From an uncultured Porphyromonadaceae bacterium (GTDB lineage: Bacteria > Bacteroidota > Bacteroidia > Bacteroidales > Barnesiellaceae_A), in assembly GCA_900538705.1 (NCBI GenBank), contig UPZG01000001.1, positions 620,001 through 684,000 on the forward strand: 64,000 nucleotides of DNA, written 5' to 3'. Positions 41,407-51,213 of this stretch are shown here, piece after piece. The notes under the pieces were generated by a model that made no database searches, was not told the DNA's origin, and saw only the letters and a program-made list of their open reading frames with translations. Numbering within the stretch: position 1 is the first letter of the stretch; the number at the start of each line of letters is the position of its first letter. The position numbers were made by a program, and so were the translations under genes.

Positions 41407-44400
41407 ATGAGAACATTCTTTGTCTTGGTGAAACGCATTCTGCAAGGGGTTATCATAACTTTGATAGCGTTGTATGCCTTGCTGTATGTGCTCCTCTCGA
41501 TACCTGCCATACAGGGTAAGGTGCGCGATGCGGGGCAGCATGCTTTGTCGCAATTGCTGGGTGTACCCTTACAGATAGCGCGTGTAGAGATTTCTCCATT
41601 CAATAAGGTGGAGCTTTTTGGTGTCTTGCTTCCCGACCAGCGTGGCGATACGCTGCTCTATGCTCATAAAATTGCTGCAGGAGTAGATATATGGGAGTTG
41701 CCCGGTGGAAAAATAGACCTCTCAAATATACAGTTGTTCGGTCTCGATTTGCGTATAGCTCGCGATTCGATAGGGGCTCCTTCCAATCTACAATTTGTTA
41801 TAGACGCTTTTTCCGATACGACGCGCAAGAAGAGTACTCCAAACATAGACCTTACTATCAATTCGGCTCTTATACGTCGCAGTAGTGTGCGTTATGATGT
41901 ATTGTCAGAACCGTATAAGCCACAAGGGACTTTTGATGTCCATCACATGGCTGTGACCGACCTGTTGGCTACAATGTCGTTGAAAGCCTTGACCTCCGAT
42001 ACTGTCAATTTGTATGTTAAGCGTTTTAGCTGCAAGGAGCAGTCGGGTCTGATGCTCGACCGTCTTGCTTTCCGCGTGGAAGGTAACAGGCAGCGTGTCG
42101 TGGCTTCGCAATTCTCTGTACAGACAAGCAATAGTCAGTTGCAGACCGATACTGCAGCCATTACATTACCGGTTACGTTGAGTGGTGAGGCTTTTGCCGA
42201 CAGCGCACACGTGATTGTAGCTATGAGAGATGTCGTTGTTGTTCCATCCGATTTTGCACCGGTGCTGCCCGCTTTGCGACAGTTTGATATGCCCGTTTCA
42301 CTGACATGTGAAGTAGTGGGTACGCTTAACGACCTCCATGTTCGTGATGTTTCGGTGAGTTGTGGCGACGATGCTATCCGTTTTGGCATGTCGTTTGCTC
42401 TGTCTCATCTCTTACAGCCCGACAGCTTAGAGGTGGCTTGTCCCTCTTTTATGTTGACGACGCGCGAAGGCGGATTGTCTGACTTGATGTACAATCTTGG
42501 ACTTGCCGATGCCCACATTGCACAGATGCTCGATACGTTGGATAATGTGTCAATAGAGGGTTCCCTGTCGGGACGAATGCCTATTATCGAAGGTGTAATG
42601 CAGCTGCACTCTGCTGCCGGCGATTTGCAGGCAAGTATGACAGCCCGTCGCAATAACGACAAGCAGGGGTTTGTTCTCGGAGGCGATGTACTTACCGATG
42701 GTATAAATCTGGCTCAAATCATGGGAAGCGATTCTCCGTGGGGTATGATGGCTTTTGATTTGCATGCTACCTGTAACTTGCAGTCGGGAGCCCAGCCTAT
42801 CGGACAATTGCGAGGGCACATAGGTCGCTTCGACTACAACGGGTATAGCTACGAGAATGTGATGCTCAATGCTGCGTATGCCCGACACACGGTGAGCGGA
42901 AAAGCAGAAATAGATGACCCCAATGCGCGTGTTGTTGTGGAGGGTAAGGCTCGTATAAATGGACGTAATACCATGGCCGATGTACGAGTGACATGTAACG
43001 ACGTTGCCCTCGATGAGTTGCATCTGAATAATGCATATCCCGGTTACCGGCTCTCTTTTGGGCTTGATGCCGTATATACGGGAAATCGTCTCGACAATGC
43101 AAATGGCTATATATGCATAGACTCGCTTCTTTTTGCCAATGCCGACTCGTGTTTTGTTTGGGACCGTTTTCGTATTACAGCACATAACGATACGTTTCCA
43201 CAGCGTATCGTAGTTGAGTCGGATTATATCAATGGCGAGATAACGGGTCGTTATACATTCTCGTCACTTGGCAAGTCGTTGCGCAATATGGCTTCGACAT
43301 TGTTACCATCACTTGTTCCTCCTGAACCACAAAAGAGACGTAGTCGTAATCGATACACGCCCGACAACGATGTTGCATGGCATTTTGTCATACTTCCGCA
43401 TATCGAGATGGCGCAGATTTTGCGTCTACCCTTTACCCTTACCGATAAGACGAAGATAGACGGTTATATACGCGACCTGGAGCAGACAGCTCGCCTCAAT
43501 ATAGATATTCCGAACGTATGGGTGGGACGTAATCACATAGAAGATGCTGCGGTATATGTAAATAGAAAGGGTGACAAGTTGGATTACTCTTTGCAAGCCG
43601 GGTATATCAATAAAAAGAAAATAACCACTATGTGGAGTGTGCGAGGCGATATAGAGCATGATAATATAAACGTGGGTATTCATTGGAATACCAATACGGC
43701 CGCTACATATTGTGGTGCTGTGAGCCTCGATACGCGTTTGACACCGTGTCCCGAACGTCCTGGCAGTGTCGATTTTGACGTAACAGTACAACCTACACAA
43801 TTTGTCATTAACGACACGGTGTGGGACATTAAGCCGGCTCAGGTACTATTGCATGATAAAAATATCATTGTTGACCGCTTGGAACTTTCGCGCCCATCGC
43901 AACATATTTATATCGAAGGCGTTGCTTCTGAAAATCCTGCCGATACATTGCATGTAGACTTGCGTGATGTCAATCTCGATTATATCTTCGAGACGCTCAA
44001 TATAAATTATGTAACCTTTGGCGGTCGTGCTACAGGAAGGGTCGATGCTGCCAATCTTTTCAGTAAAACACCATATCTTGCAACCAATCAGCTCGATGTA
44101 CGTGATTTCTCGTATAACCATGCCGTATTCGGCGATATATCGCTGCTGAGTATGTGGAACGCCGACAATAAAGGGGTCTTACTCAAAGGAATCATTACAG
44201 GAAAGGAGCAAAACGAAAGTTATGTCGATGGGTATATCTTTCCTACTCTCGATTCTCTTTCTATCACTTTCAATGTCGACCGTGTTCCATTGGCGTTTAT
44301 TCGTCCGTTCGTAGGCAATATATTGAATGATGTCGACGGTAAGGCTTCTGGTGAACTTACACTTGGAGGAAACTTCAAGCGCATTTTCCTTACAGGCGAT

Positions 44401-46080
44401 GCTTATGCCCATGACTTTTCTTTCGGTGTACCATTTATCAACACACGCTACTTTGTGACCGATAGTGTGCATTTTACAAAGGCTAGCATATGGTTTCGCG
44501 ATATATCGGTAAGTGATGAATTCGGTAATACAGCGCGAGCCGATGGCATTTTGCGACATCGCTATTTTTCAGACCTGAGTTACGATATAGATATTCACGA
44601 TGCATCCAATCTATTGGTGTTCAATATACCCCATACACCTGGAGCCTCATTTTATGGTACTGTATATGGGTCGGGAGGTGTAGCTATCAAGGGCGACGAT
44701 TTCCGTACCGATATAGGCGTGAACATGCTTACCGAAGATGATTCGGAATTTACCTTCGTATTGACCAGTACTGCCAATGCTGCCGATTATAGTTTCCTTA
44801 CCTTTACCGACTCATCGGCCGAGGCAATAAAAAATCGTAAGCACCATGTCGATGCAGCAATAGATAGTACGGTGCTGCGTAATAATATGATGATGGAGGA
44901 GCATACTGCCATCCCGAAGCCCAAGAATGTACTTTATCTTACGATACAGGCCGATATAACGCCACAAGCCGACATAACGTTGGTTATGGATGAGGTGCTT
45001 GGTGATAAGATGAAGGCTACCGGTGAGGGAAATATACGGGTGGAGTACAATACGGCCGAAGACGATTTCAAAATGTATGGTTCGTATACGGTGGGCAACG
45101 GTAGCTATAATTTCAGCCTACAAGATATTATTACACGCGATTTTTCTATCACATCGGGTAGTACGGTCTCGTTTAGAGGCTCGCCGATGGATGCTATACT
45201 CGATATTAATGCCGTGTACTCGTTACAAGCCAATCTTGCCGACCTTGATGAATCGTTTGTAAATGAGAGTGAGCTCACCCGTACCACTGTTCCTGTGCAT
45301 ACCATTCTGAAAATATCAGGAAACCTTACACGCCCCGATATCGCTTTTGATATAGAGTTGCCTACCGTGAGTGCCGACATAGACAGTAAGATGCGCAGCA
45401 TTATCAGTACCGATGAGATGATGACGCGACAGATTATTTATTTGTTGGCTCTTAACCGCTTTTTTACGCCCGACTACAATACCGGGCAGAATGGCAATAA
45501 CGAATGGGTGTCGATGGCTTCATCGACCATATCGTCGTCGTTGGGCTCTATTTTGGGGCAAATCAGTGACAATTGGAATATCTCGCCTAATTTCCGCAGT
45601 GACAAAGGCGACTTCTCTGACATGGAGGTCGATCTTGTGTTGTCGAGTCAATTGCTCAACAATAGGCTCATATTCAATGGAAACTTCGGATATCGCGATA
45701 AGCGTTACAATTCTACAAATTTTGTGGGCGATTTTGATATAGAATACCTACTCACCGAGAGTGGAAATTTACGCCTTAAAGGTTATAATCATTTCAACGA
45801 TCGTAACTATTCCATGCGTACAGCTCTTACAACGCAAGGTATAGGTATAATGTACACGCACGACTTTGATTCGTGGCTCAACTTTTTCGACCGCTCACAG
45901 CGCAGCAAGAAACGTAATAAAAAGGGAAAAGACGATTCAGCGAAACCCCAGCAGCAATCGGCAGATTCGGTAACTGTTATACCTTCTGATACGTTACAAG
46001 TCGTTGAGCAGCCTATCGATTCTATATTGGTTGCTCCTGCTGATACGATACAGAAGATTTATCCGGTTGTACCGAAGTAA
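41407..46080 (+). CDS. tamB: TamB-like translocation/assembly protein (DUF490)
   Basis: 1557 residues. One N-terminal membrane helix (about 10-32), then a very long beta-rich periplasmic body typical of AsmA/TamB bridge proteins, ending in the DUF490/TamB domain. The C-terminal part has TLQADITPQADITLVMDEVLGD, GEGNIRVEYN and YTVGNGSYNFSLQDII, then RQIIYLLALNRFF. TamB-type proteins span the periplasm and are linked to phospholipid transport and outer-membrane assembly. The extreme C-terminus is a charged linker plus SADSVTVIPSDTLQ repeats. A TamA/BamA-like partner is not in the window. Convergent with the response-regulator gene; no strong terminator in 46081-46151. Confidence 0.9.
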   Translation: MRTFFVLVKRILQGVIITLIALYALLYVLLSIPAIQGKVRDAGQHALSQLLGVPLQIARVEISPFNKVELFGVLLPDQRGDTLLYAHKIAAGVDIWELPGGKIDLSNIQLFGLDLRIARDSIGAPSNLQFVIDAFSDTTRKKSTPNIDLTINSALIRRSSVRYDVLSEPYKPQGTFDVHHMAVTDLLATMSLKALTSDTVNLYVKRFSCKEQSGLMLDRLAFRVEGNRQRVVASQFSVQTSNSQLQTDTAAITLPVTLSGEAFADSAHVIVAMRDVVVVPSDFAPVLPALRQFDMPVSLTCEVVGTLNDLHVRDVSVSCGDDAIRFGMSFALSHLLQPDSLEVACPSFMLTTREGGLSDLMYNLGLADAHIAQMLDTLDNVSIEGSLSGRMPIIEGVMQLHSAAGDLQASMTARRNNDKQGFVLGGDVLTDGINLAQIMGSDSPWGMMAFDLHATCNLQSGAQPIGQLRGHIGRFDYNGYSYENVMLNAAYARHTVSGKAEIDDPNARVVVEGKARINGRNTMADVRVTCNDVALDELHLNNAYPGYRLSFGLDAVYTGNRLDNANGYICIDSLLFANADSCFVWDRFRITAHNDTFPQRIVVESDYINGEITGRYTFSSLGKSLRNMASTLLPSLVPPEPQKRRSRNRYTPDNDVAWHFVILPHIEMAQILRLPFTLTDKTKIDGYIRDLEQTARLNIDIPNVWVGRNHIEDAAVYVNRKGDKLDYSLQAGYINKKKITTMWSVRGDIEHDNINVGIHWNTNTAATYCGAVSLDTRLTPCPERPGSVDFDVTVQPTQFVINDTVWDIKPAQVLLHDKNIIVDRLELSRPSQHIYIEGVASENPADTLHVDLRDVNLDYIFETLNINYVTFGGRATGRVDAANLFSKTPYLATNQLDVRDFSYNHAVFGDISLLSMWNADNKGVLLKGIITGKEQNESYVDGYIFPTLDSLSITFNVDRVPLAFIRPFVGNILNDVDGKASGELTLGGNFKRIFLTGDAYAHDFSFGVPFINTRYFVTDSVHFTKASIWFRDISVSDEFGNTARADGILRHRYFSDLSYDIDIHDASNLLVFNIPHTPGASFYGTVYGSGGVAIKGDDFRTDIGVNMLTEDDSEFTFVLTSTANAADYSFLTFTDSSAEAIKNRKHHVDAAIDSTVLRNNMMMEEHTAIPKPKNVLYLTIQADITPQADITLVMDEVLGDKMKATGEGNIRVEYNTAEDDFKMYGSYTVGNGSYNFSLQDIITRDFSITSGSTVSFRGSPMDAILDINAVYSLQANLADLDESFVNESELTRTTVPVHTILKISGNLTRPDIAFDIELPTVSADIDSKMRSIISTDEMMTRQIIYLLALNRFFTPDYNTGQNGNNEWVSMASSTISSSLGSILGQISDNWNISPNFRSDKGDFSDMEVDLVLSSQLLNNRLIFNGNFGYRDKRYNSTNFVGDFDIEYLLTESGNLRLKGYNHFNDRNYSMRTALTTQGIGIMYTHDFDSWLNFFDRSQRSKKRNKKGKDDSAKPQQQSADSVTVIPSDTLQVVEQPIDSILVAPADTIQKIYPVVPK

Positions 46081-46151
46081 ATCGGGCTGTTTGTCGTAAT
46101 CTCTTACAGGAGCAACACTCTTCTGTTATTTATTTGATGGAAAACCGAGCT

Positions 46152-46922
46152 TTACTTTGTCTCGTCGCCATTATCGGTCGACGATGAGGCGTGTGTATCT
46201 ATGCAGAATGGCGAATGTTGTTCTATAAATTCATTTACACGTGTGCGATATGTGTCACCTATGGGAATGTAGGTGTTGCCGAAAACGATGCGGTTGCGCT
46301 CTATGGTTTTTATCTTGGAACATTGTACTATGTAAGAGCGATGTACCCGCAGAAAGCCTTCGGGTAGCATCTCTTCAAGAGCTTTCAGGCTTAAGAGTGA
46401 GACGAGCGGGTGTTCTTCTCCTTCGATGTAAAACTTGACGTAATCTTTCAGACCCTCGATGTAGAGAATCTTATTAATGAAAACTTGGCGCAGTTTGTAG
46501 TCGCTTTTTACATAGATATATTTTTCGTTGTTGGCACTGGACTTGTCGGTCGTATCGGTGCGCGGGGAAAGAACTTTCAAGGCCTTTTGCGTGGCTTTGA
46601 CGAATTCGGTATAATCGATAGGTTTCAGTAAATAATCTATGGCATTGACTTTATAGCTCTCTACTGCATATCGGTCGAAAGCGGTCGTAAATATAATTCG
46701 CGTTTTCCCCTCTACCAGCCGCGAAAATTCCAAACCGCTGAGGTTAGGCATTTGTATGTCGCAGAATACAAGGTCTATGTCGCCTTTCATGATGCGCTCT
46801 ACGGCTTGCATTGCCGAGGAGAAACTGTCTACTAATTCTAAGTAGGATGTGCGTTGAACGTAGCTTTCCAATAATTCTATGGCTAACGGTTCGTCGTCAA
46901 TAATACAACATTTCAGTATCAT
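46152..46922 (-). CDS. LytTR-family response regulator
   Basis: 256 residues. Receiver domain (about 3-118) with acidic pocket DDE at 9-11, phospho-acceptor Asp55 in LVFCDIQMPN, TTAFDRYAVE and Lys in LLKPID. The LytTR DNA-binding domain (about 145-240) has IYVKSDYKLRQV, ILYIEGLKDYVKFY and FLRVHRSYIV. ATG 46922 lies 2 bases after the kinase stop; the longer frame reads into the kinase gene. Last gene of the efflux operon, so it probably regulates its own efflux system. Confidence 0.92.
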   Translation of the reverse strand: MILKCCIIDDEPLAIELLESYVQRTSYLELVDSFSSAMQAVERIMKGDIDLVFCDIQMPNLSGLEFSRLVEGKTRIIFTTAFDRYAVESYKVNAIDYLLKPIDYTEFVKATQKALKVLSPRTDTTDKSSANNEKYIYVKSDYKLRQVFINKILYIEGLKDYVKFYIEGEEHPLVSLLSLKALEEMLPEGFLRVHRSYIVQCSKIKTIERNRIVFGNTYIPIGDTYRTRVNEFIEQHSPFCIDTHASSSTDNGDETK

Positions 46923-46924
46923 GG

Positions 46925-47974
46925 CTAAGTAGTTTTGTGGAGGTTTATAGAGAGTGTAGCGCAAAATACGTTATCGATACATGTCGTTTCGAAGTGATAT
47001 TTTTGTGGGTAGAGTAGGTCGAGTTGGCGGCGAATGTTGTCCAGTCCTATGCCCGACCCGCTATGGTCTTCGCCATTTTTAGGGAAGTAGCTGTTACGTA
47101 CACGGCAACAGATGGTACCGTTGCTGGGGCTGGTAATCTCTATTTCTATAAATGACTTTTGCATGGTGTCTATGCCGTGCTTGAAGGCATTTTCTATAAG
47201 AGGAATAAATAACAAGGGGGCTATGCGGCAGTTTGTACATTGCGAGATGTCGATATTTACATCGATGCGTGTCTGCCGGTTTTGTCGCAGACGCATTACT
47301 TCGATGTAGTCTTGTAAGAAATTTATTTCTTGCTCTATGGGGACAAACCGCTCTTTGTTTTCGTATAATACATATCGTAGTAACCGGCTCAACTCCAAGA
47401 CTGCTTTCTGAGCCCTGTCATGGTCTATGGCTATCAGGGCATATATGTTGTTGAGCGTATTGAAAAGAAAGTGAGGATTGAGCTGGCTTTTCAGGTTTTT
47501 CAATTCGGCTTCGGCACGTTCCTGTTCCAATTTCCGGTTTTTACTTTCTACCTTTCTCCATAACATTACGGTTTTTAACCCGGTGCTCAGTCCTATAAAA
47601 CAGATAATAGAGCCGGCATCGCGTATCAGAGCGAGGAGGAAGGGGGCGTGTGGAGGTTTATGTCCCGAAGAGTCATGGAATGGGATTATTTCATTTAGGA
47701 TATATAGTCCTGTGCACAGTAAAAAGACAAGCACAAGATTTAACAGTAGAAATATGACAGTCTTTCGTTTGAATAGAAATCGGTCAATCAAAACGAAATA
47801 GTTGGTATAGAATGCAATTAAGTAGGCTACGGGTAGGGTTATCAGCGGTATAGGAGGCGGCTCGTTGCGAGAACTGCTATACTGAACGATAAAAATCGGC
47901 AGTAGGAAGAATAGCATCCATGCCGTTGCGTGAATACCTGTAGTGATAATGTATTGTTTTACTGGATTTCCCAT
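46925..47974 (-). CDS. LytS/YehU-type sensor histidine kinase
   Basis: About 349 residues. Four N-terminal membrane helices (about 10-145), then a coiled-coil stretch and a His_kinase domain with the phospho-acceptor His in LKSQLNPHFLFNTLNNI. The ATPase domain has PLIENAFKHGID (N box) and GSGIGLDNIRRQL (G box). The longer frame starts with TTG 47980; ATG 47974 is used. It is 16 bases downstream of the permease gene and cognate to the adjacent LytTR regulator. Confidence 0.9.
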   Translation of the reverse strand: MGNPVKQYIITTGIHATAWMLFFLLPIFIVQYSSSRNEPPPIPLITLPVAYLIAFYTNYFVLIDRFLFKRKTVIFLLLNLVLVFLLCTGLYILNEIIPFHDSSGHKPPHAPFLLALIRDAGSIICFIGLSTGLKTVMLWRKVESKNRKLEQERAEAELKNLKSQLNPHFLFNTLNNIYALIAIDHDRAQKAVLELSRLLRYVLYENKERFVPIEQEINFLQDYIEVMRLRQNRQTRIDVNIDISQCTNCRIAPLLFIPLIENAFKHGIDTMQKSFIEIEITSPSNGTICCRVRNSYFPKNGEDHSGSGIGLDNIRRQLDLLYPQKYHFETTCIDNVFCATLSINLHKTT

Positions 47975-47990
47975 ATGCAAAAGTATATAT

Positions 47991-49211
47991 TTATTCGTAG
48001 CGAAGAGCTTCTATGGGGTCTAAATTGGCGGCTTTACGTGCCGGATACCATCCGAAAAATATTCCTGTGAGTGTACATACGGCAAACGAAAGTACGACCG
48101 ACATGGGTTCTATAAATATAGGCCACTTGAAGAAAGCATGTACACCAATAGAAGCACCTACACCTGTCAGCACACCTATGACACCACCCGTGACACTGAT
48201 AAGGATGGCTTCAAGAAGAAATTGCGACAAAATATCTATGCCGCGAGCACCTATAGACATGCGCAGGCCTATCTCTTTGGTACGCTCTGTTACCGATACA
48301 TACATGATATTCATGATGCCTATGCCTCCCACAAGCAGTGATATGCTTGCCACGCAGGCAAGTAGCAGTGTCATCATGTCGGACGTAGAGGTGAGCATGG
48401 AGCTAAGCTCTTGTTGTGAACGTATCTCAAAGTCGTCTTCGTCATGTGCAGTAAGTTTGTGGTTGCGACGTAGTAAGACGCTTATCTCATCTATGGCCTT
48501 TTCGGTAAGATCTTCGCTCAAAGCCGAGCAAAAAATGCCTTGCAAATAGGTGATGGCAAGTACCCGTTTTTGTACGGTGGTATAGGGAGCTAGTACAAGG
48601 TCATCTTGGTCCATACCCATGCTGTTATAGCCTTTAGGGGTAAGCATTCCTATGATAGTGAATGGAATCTTGTTGAAGCGTATGATTTTTCCCACAGGGC
48701 TTTCACCGTCGGGGAAGAGATTATCAGCAACGGTTTTGCCTATCAAGCACACTTTGGCTGCCGATTGTATGTCGCGGTCGGTAAACAACTCTCCCTCTTC
48801 AACGTCGATTTTACGTATTTCCAGGTAGTCCTGACTTACGCCATAGAGGCTACTGGGGTAGTTGTTGGCGCCGTTGATAAACTGTCCGCTGCTTTGTACT
48901 GAGGGCGATACTGCTGCTACGTATTCTGTTTCGTCGCATATGGCTGTGTAGTCTTCGAGTTTCAGTGTCTGCATGTCGTCGGCACTCTGACGTACTCCAC
49001 CCCGTTCCATATTACCTGGGTGTATCATTATCATGTTTGACCCCATTTCCGATATCTGCTCTCTGATGCTCCTCTTAGAACCTTGTCCTATTGCCAGCAT
49101 TGTGATGACGGATGCTACACCTATGATGATTCCGAGCATAGTAAGGAAACAGCGCAACTTGTTGTTGTTGAGAGCTCTGAATGCAATTTTGAAGAGATTG
49201 GTTATATTCAT
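47991..49211 (-). CDS. MacB-type ABC transporter permease
   Basis: 406 residues. N-terminal helix (LRCFLTMLGIIIGVASVITM), a large periplasmic MacB_PCD domain (about 45-250) and a C-terminal FtsX domain with three helices (about 280-395: LLACVASISLLVGGIGIMNI, RTKEIGLRMSIGARG, GWYPARKAANLDPIEALRYE). The last motif is typical of MacB/LolCE permeases. Works with the ATPase encoded 17 bases upstream and the adaptor/TolC pair to drive export of peptides, macrolides or other periplasmic substrates. Confidence 0.93.
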   Translation of the reverse strand: MNITNLFKIAFRALNNNKLRCFLTMLGIIIGVASVITMLAIGQGSKRSIREQISEMGSNMIMIHPGNMERGGVRQSADDMQTLKLEDYTAICDETEYVAAVSPSVQSSGQFINGANNYPSSLYGVSQDYLEIRKIDVEEGELFTDRDIQSAAKVCLIGKTVADNLFPDGESPVGKIIRFNKIPFTIIGMLTPKGYNSMGMDQDDLVLAPYTTVQKRVLAITYLQGIFCSALSEDLTEKAIDEISVLLRRNHKLTAHDEDDFEIRSQQELSSMLTSTSDMMTLLLACVASISLLVGGIGIMNIMYVSVTERTKEIGLRMSIGARGIDILSQFLLEAILISVTGGVIGVLTGVGASIGVHAFFKWPIFIEPMSVVLSFAVCTLTGIFFGWYPARKAANLDPIEALRYE

Positions 49212-49228
49212 GTTCTGTATATACTCTT

Positions 49229-49975
49229 TTATTCATTCTCGACAGGCAGCGTTTTGAGCACCTCGGCTGCCGAAGCCGGTTTTTTGTTATATTCGTCGGT
49301 GATGACATGGCCATCGCGTAGTACGATATTGCGGCTACTGAATGCCGATAATTCGGGGTTGTGCGTGACGAAGATAATAGTGCGTCCGCGGGCATGAAGT
49401 TGCTGGAACAAGACCAGTATCTCGTATGAGGTGCGAGTATCGAGGTTTCCGGTAGCTTCGTCGGCAAGAATTATTACAGGGTCGTTTACCAAAGCGCGGG
49501 CAATTGCTACACGTTGTTGCTGCCCTCCTGACATCTGGTTACTTTTATGTTCTTTCCGGTCGCCAAGCCCGACTGCATCTAAGGCTTCAGATGCCATCTC
49601 ATGGCGCATACGGCCCTTGATGTTTGGGTTGTACATTAAGGGGAGTTCTACGTTTTCTATGGCTGTAGTCTTGGGCAAGAGGTTATAAGATTGAAACACA
49701 AAGCCTATCTTGCGGTTGCGCAATAAAGCACGTTGGTTGCGTCCCATGGAACGAACTGCTACGCCGTCCAGGTAGTATTCGCCTGAAGTAGGTGTATCTA
49801 AGCAACCCAATATATTGAGTAGGGTAGACTTACCAGAACCGCTTGTCCCCATAATGGTAACGAACTCGCCGGCTTCGATACTGAAGCTGATACCGCGCAA
49901 GGCATGTACCGTACTGTTACCAACAATAAAGTCGCGTTTGATATTCTCTAATCTGATGATTTCTTTATTTCCCAT
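49229..49975 (-). CDS. MacB/LolD-type ABC transporter ATPase
   Basis: 248 residues. Walker A GTSGSGKST, Q-loop FVFQSYNLLPKTT, signature MSGGQQQRVAIARAL, Walker B VIILADEATGNLD and H-loop FVTHN are all present. In E. coli MacB, ATPase and permease are one chain; here they are separate genes. Seven bases separate it from the adaptor gene. Confidence 0.95.
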   Translation of the reverse strand: MGNKEIIRLENIKRDFIVGNSTVHALRGISFSIEAGEFVTIMGTSGSGKSTLLNILGCLDTPTSGEYYLDGVAVRSMGRNQRALLRNRKIGFVFQSYNLLPKTTAIENVELPLMYNPNIKGRMRHEMASEALDAVGLGDRKEHKSNQMSGGQQQRVAIARALVNDPVIILADEATGNLDTRTSYEILVLFQQLHARGRTIIFVTHNPELSAFSSRNIVLRDGHVITDEYNKKPASAAEVLKTLPVENE

Positions 49976-49982
49976 ATTCTAC

Positions 49983-51200
49983 CTATTTCTTTTTGTTTCC
50001 TCCCGGAGGTCCTGGCATGAAGGGATTTTCGTCATTGCTGGGTGTAACTGACGATGTAGCTGTTGATTGTATGTAACCGGTCGCTACCTTTTCGCCCTCT
50101 GTGAGTCCACTTTTTATTACGATATTCACGCCGTTGTCCATACCGGTCTCTATGTTTCGAGGTTCCAATGAGCCATCCTCTTTCATGACCCATACCATAC
50201 GGCTGTTTTCATTGCCGGAGCGGACAGTATCTGCAGGCGCTTCAGGTGCTGCGTCTACTCGGCCATGAGCTCCTTGGGGTGGCTCCGGCATAAAGCGCAT
50301 ACACTTTAAGGGCAGATACAGCGTATTGCGTTCTTCTTGGGTGTATATGGTTACGTTGGCTGTAAGACCCGGTTTTAGTTTCAGGTCGGCATTGGGAGCA
50401 TTGATGATAGTCTCGTAAGTAATTACATTGGACGTCTCGGTAGCTTCTAGTCGTACTTGTGTTACGACACCTTCAAAAATATCATTAGGATAGGCATCGA
50501 CAGTGAAAGTTACCCGCTGTCCTTCGGCAACATTGCCTATATCAGCTTCGTCAACATCGGCAACGACCTGCATTTGTGTCAAGTCGTTTGCAATGGTAAA
50601 AAGAGTAGGTGTACTGAAGCTGGCAGCAACCGTTTGTCCTTCATCAACGGCTCGTGAGATTACTACACCATCTATGGGTGAGTAAATGCGGGAATATCCC
50701 AAATTGGTAGAAGCTCGTACTAAGTCAGAACGGCTCTTTTCGTATTCAGCTTTGGCTTTTTCGTAGTTGTAGGTGGCTGTTTCAAAGTCGGTCTCGCTGA
50801 TTACCTTTTTTTTGTAAAGTTCTTCTTGACGTGCGAAGTTCTTCTCTTGGTACTCATATTCGACTCGTGCACTATTCATAGTTGCGGTACTCGATGCCAG
50901 TTCGGCTTCGAGTGTGGTGCGGTCAAGTTCGGCTATGAGTTGCCCGTTGGTTACTTCTGAGTTGTAGTCTACATAGATGTGCGAAATGATACCCGATACC
51001 TGAGTACCTACTTCGACTTGTGTAATGGGCTCTACCGTGCCGGTAGCTGTGACAATATTGGCTATATCACCCCGGCTGACGGTTGTTGTCTCTACAGTCA
51101 GCTGTTCTCCTTTATCGCGAGAAAAGACAATAAATGCCAAGCAAACTATGACTGCAATAATGATGACAGCCCATACGATAATGCTTTTTTTCTTTTTCAT
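49983..51200 (-). CDS. MacA-type periplasmic adaptor (membrane fusion protein)
   Basis: 405 residues. One N-terminal membrane anchor (IIVWAVIIIAVIVCLAFIVF), then a beta-barrel/lipoyl arrangement (TATGTVEPITQVEVGTQVSGII), a long coiled-coil hairpin (about 95-175), the returning lipoyl half (RIYSPIDGVVISRAVDEGQTV) and a membrane-proximal domain. Proline- and glycine-rich C-terminus (NPFMPGPPGGNKKK). It joins the MacB-like pump to the TolC-like channel encoded 13 bases upstream. Confidence 0.93.
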   Translation of the reverse strand: MKKKKSIIVWAVIIIAVIVCLAFIVFSRDKGEQLTVETTTVSRGDIANIVTATGTVEPITQVEVGTQVSGIISHIYVDYNSEVTNGQLIAELDRTTLEAELASSTATMNSARVEYEYQEKNFARQEELYKKKVISETDFETATYNYEKAKAEYEKSRSDLVRASTNLGYSRIYSPIDGVVISRAVDEGQTVAASFSTPTLFTIANDLTQMQVVADVDEADIGNVAEGQRVTFTVDAYPNDIFEGVVTQVRLEATETSNVITYETIINAPNADLKLKPGLTANVTIYTQEERNTLYLPLKCMRFMPEPPQGAHGRVDAAPEAPADTVRSGNENSRMVWVMKEDGSLEPRNIETGMDNGVNIVIKSGLTEGEKVATGYIQSTATSSVTPSNDENPFMPGPPGGNKKK

Positions 51201-51213
51201 ATAGATAACGATT

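Noticed and set aside
42550..43185. 211-codon minus-strand frame inside tamB
   Set aside because: Antisense shadow of a long beta-rich coding sequence; no recognisable domain.
47978..47985. TACTTTTG as a promoter for the histidine kinase
   Set aside because: It is only 3 bases from the ATG, so transcription would start inside the gene. The kinase sits 16 bases after the permease and is better explained by operon read-through.
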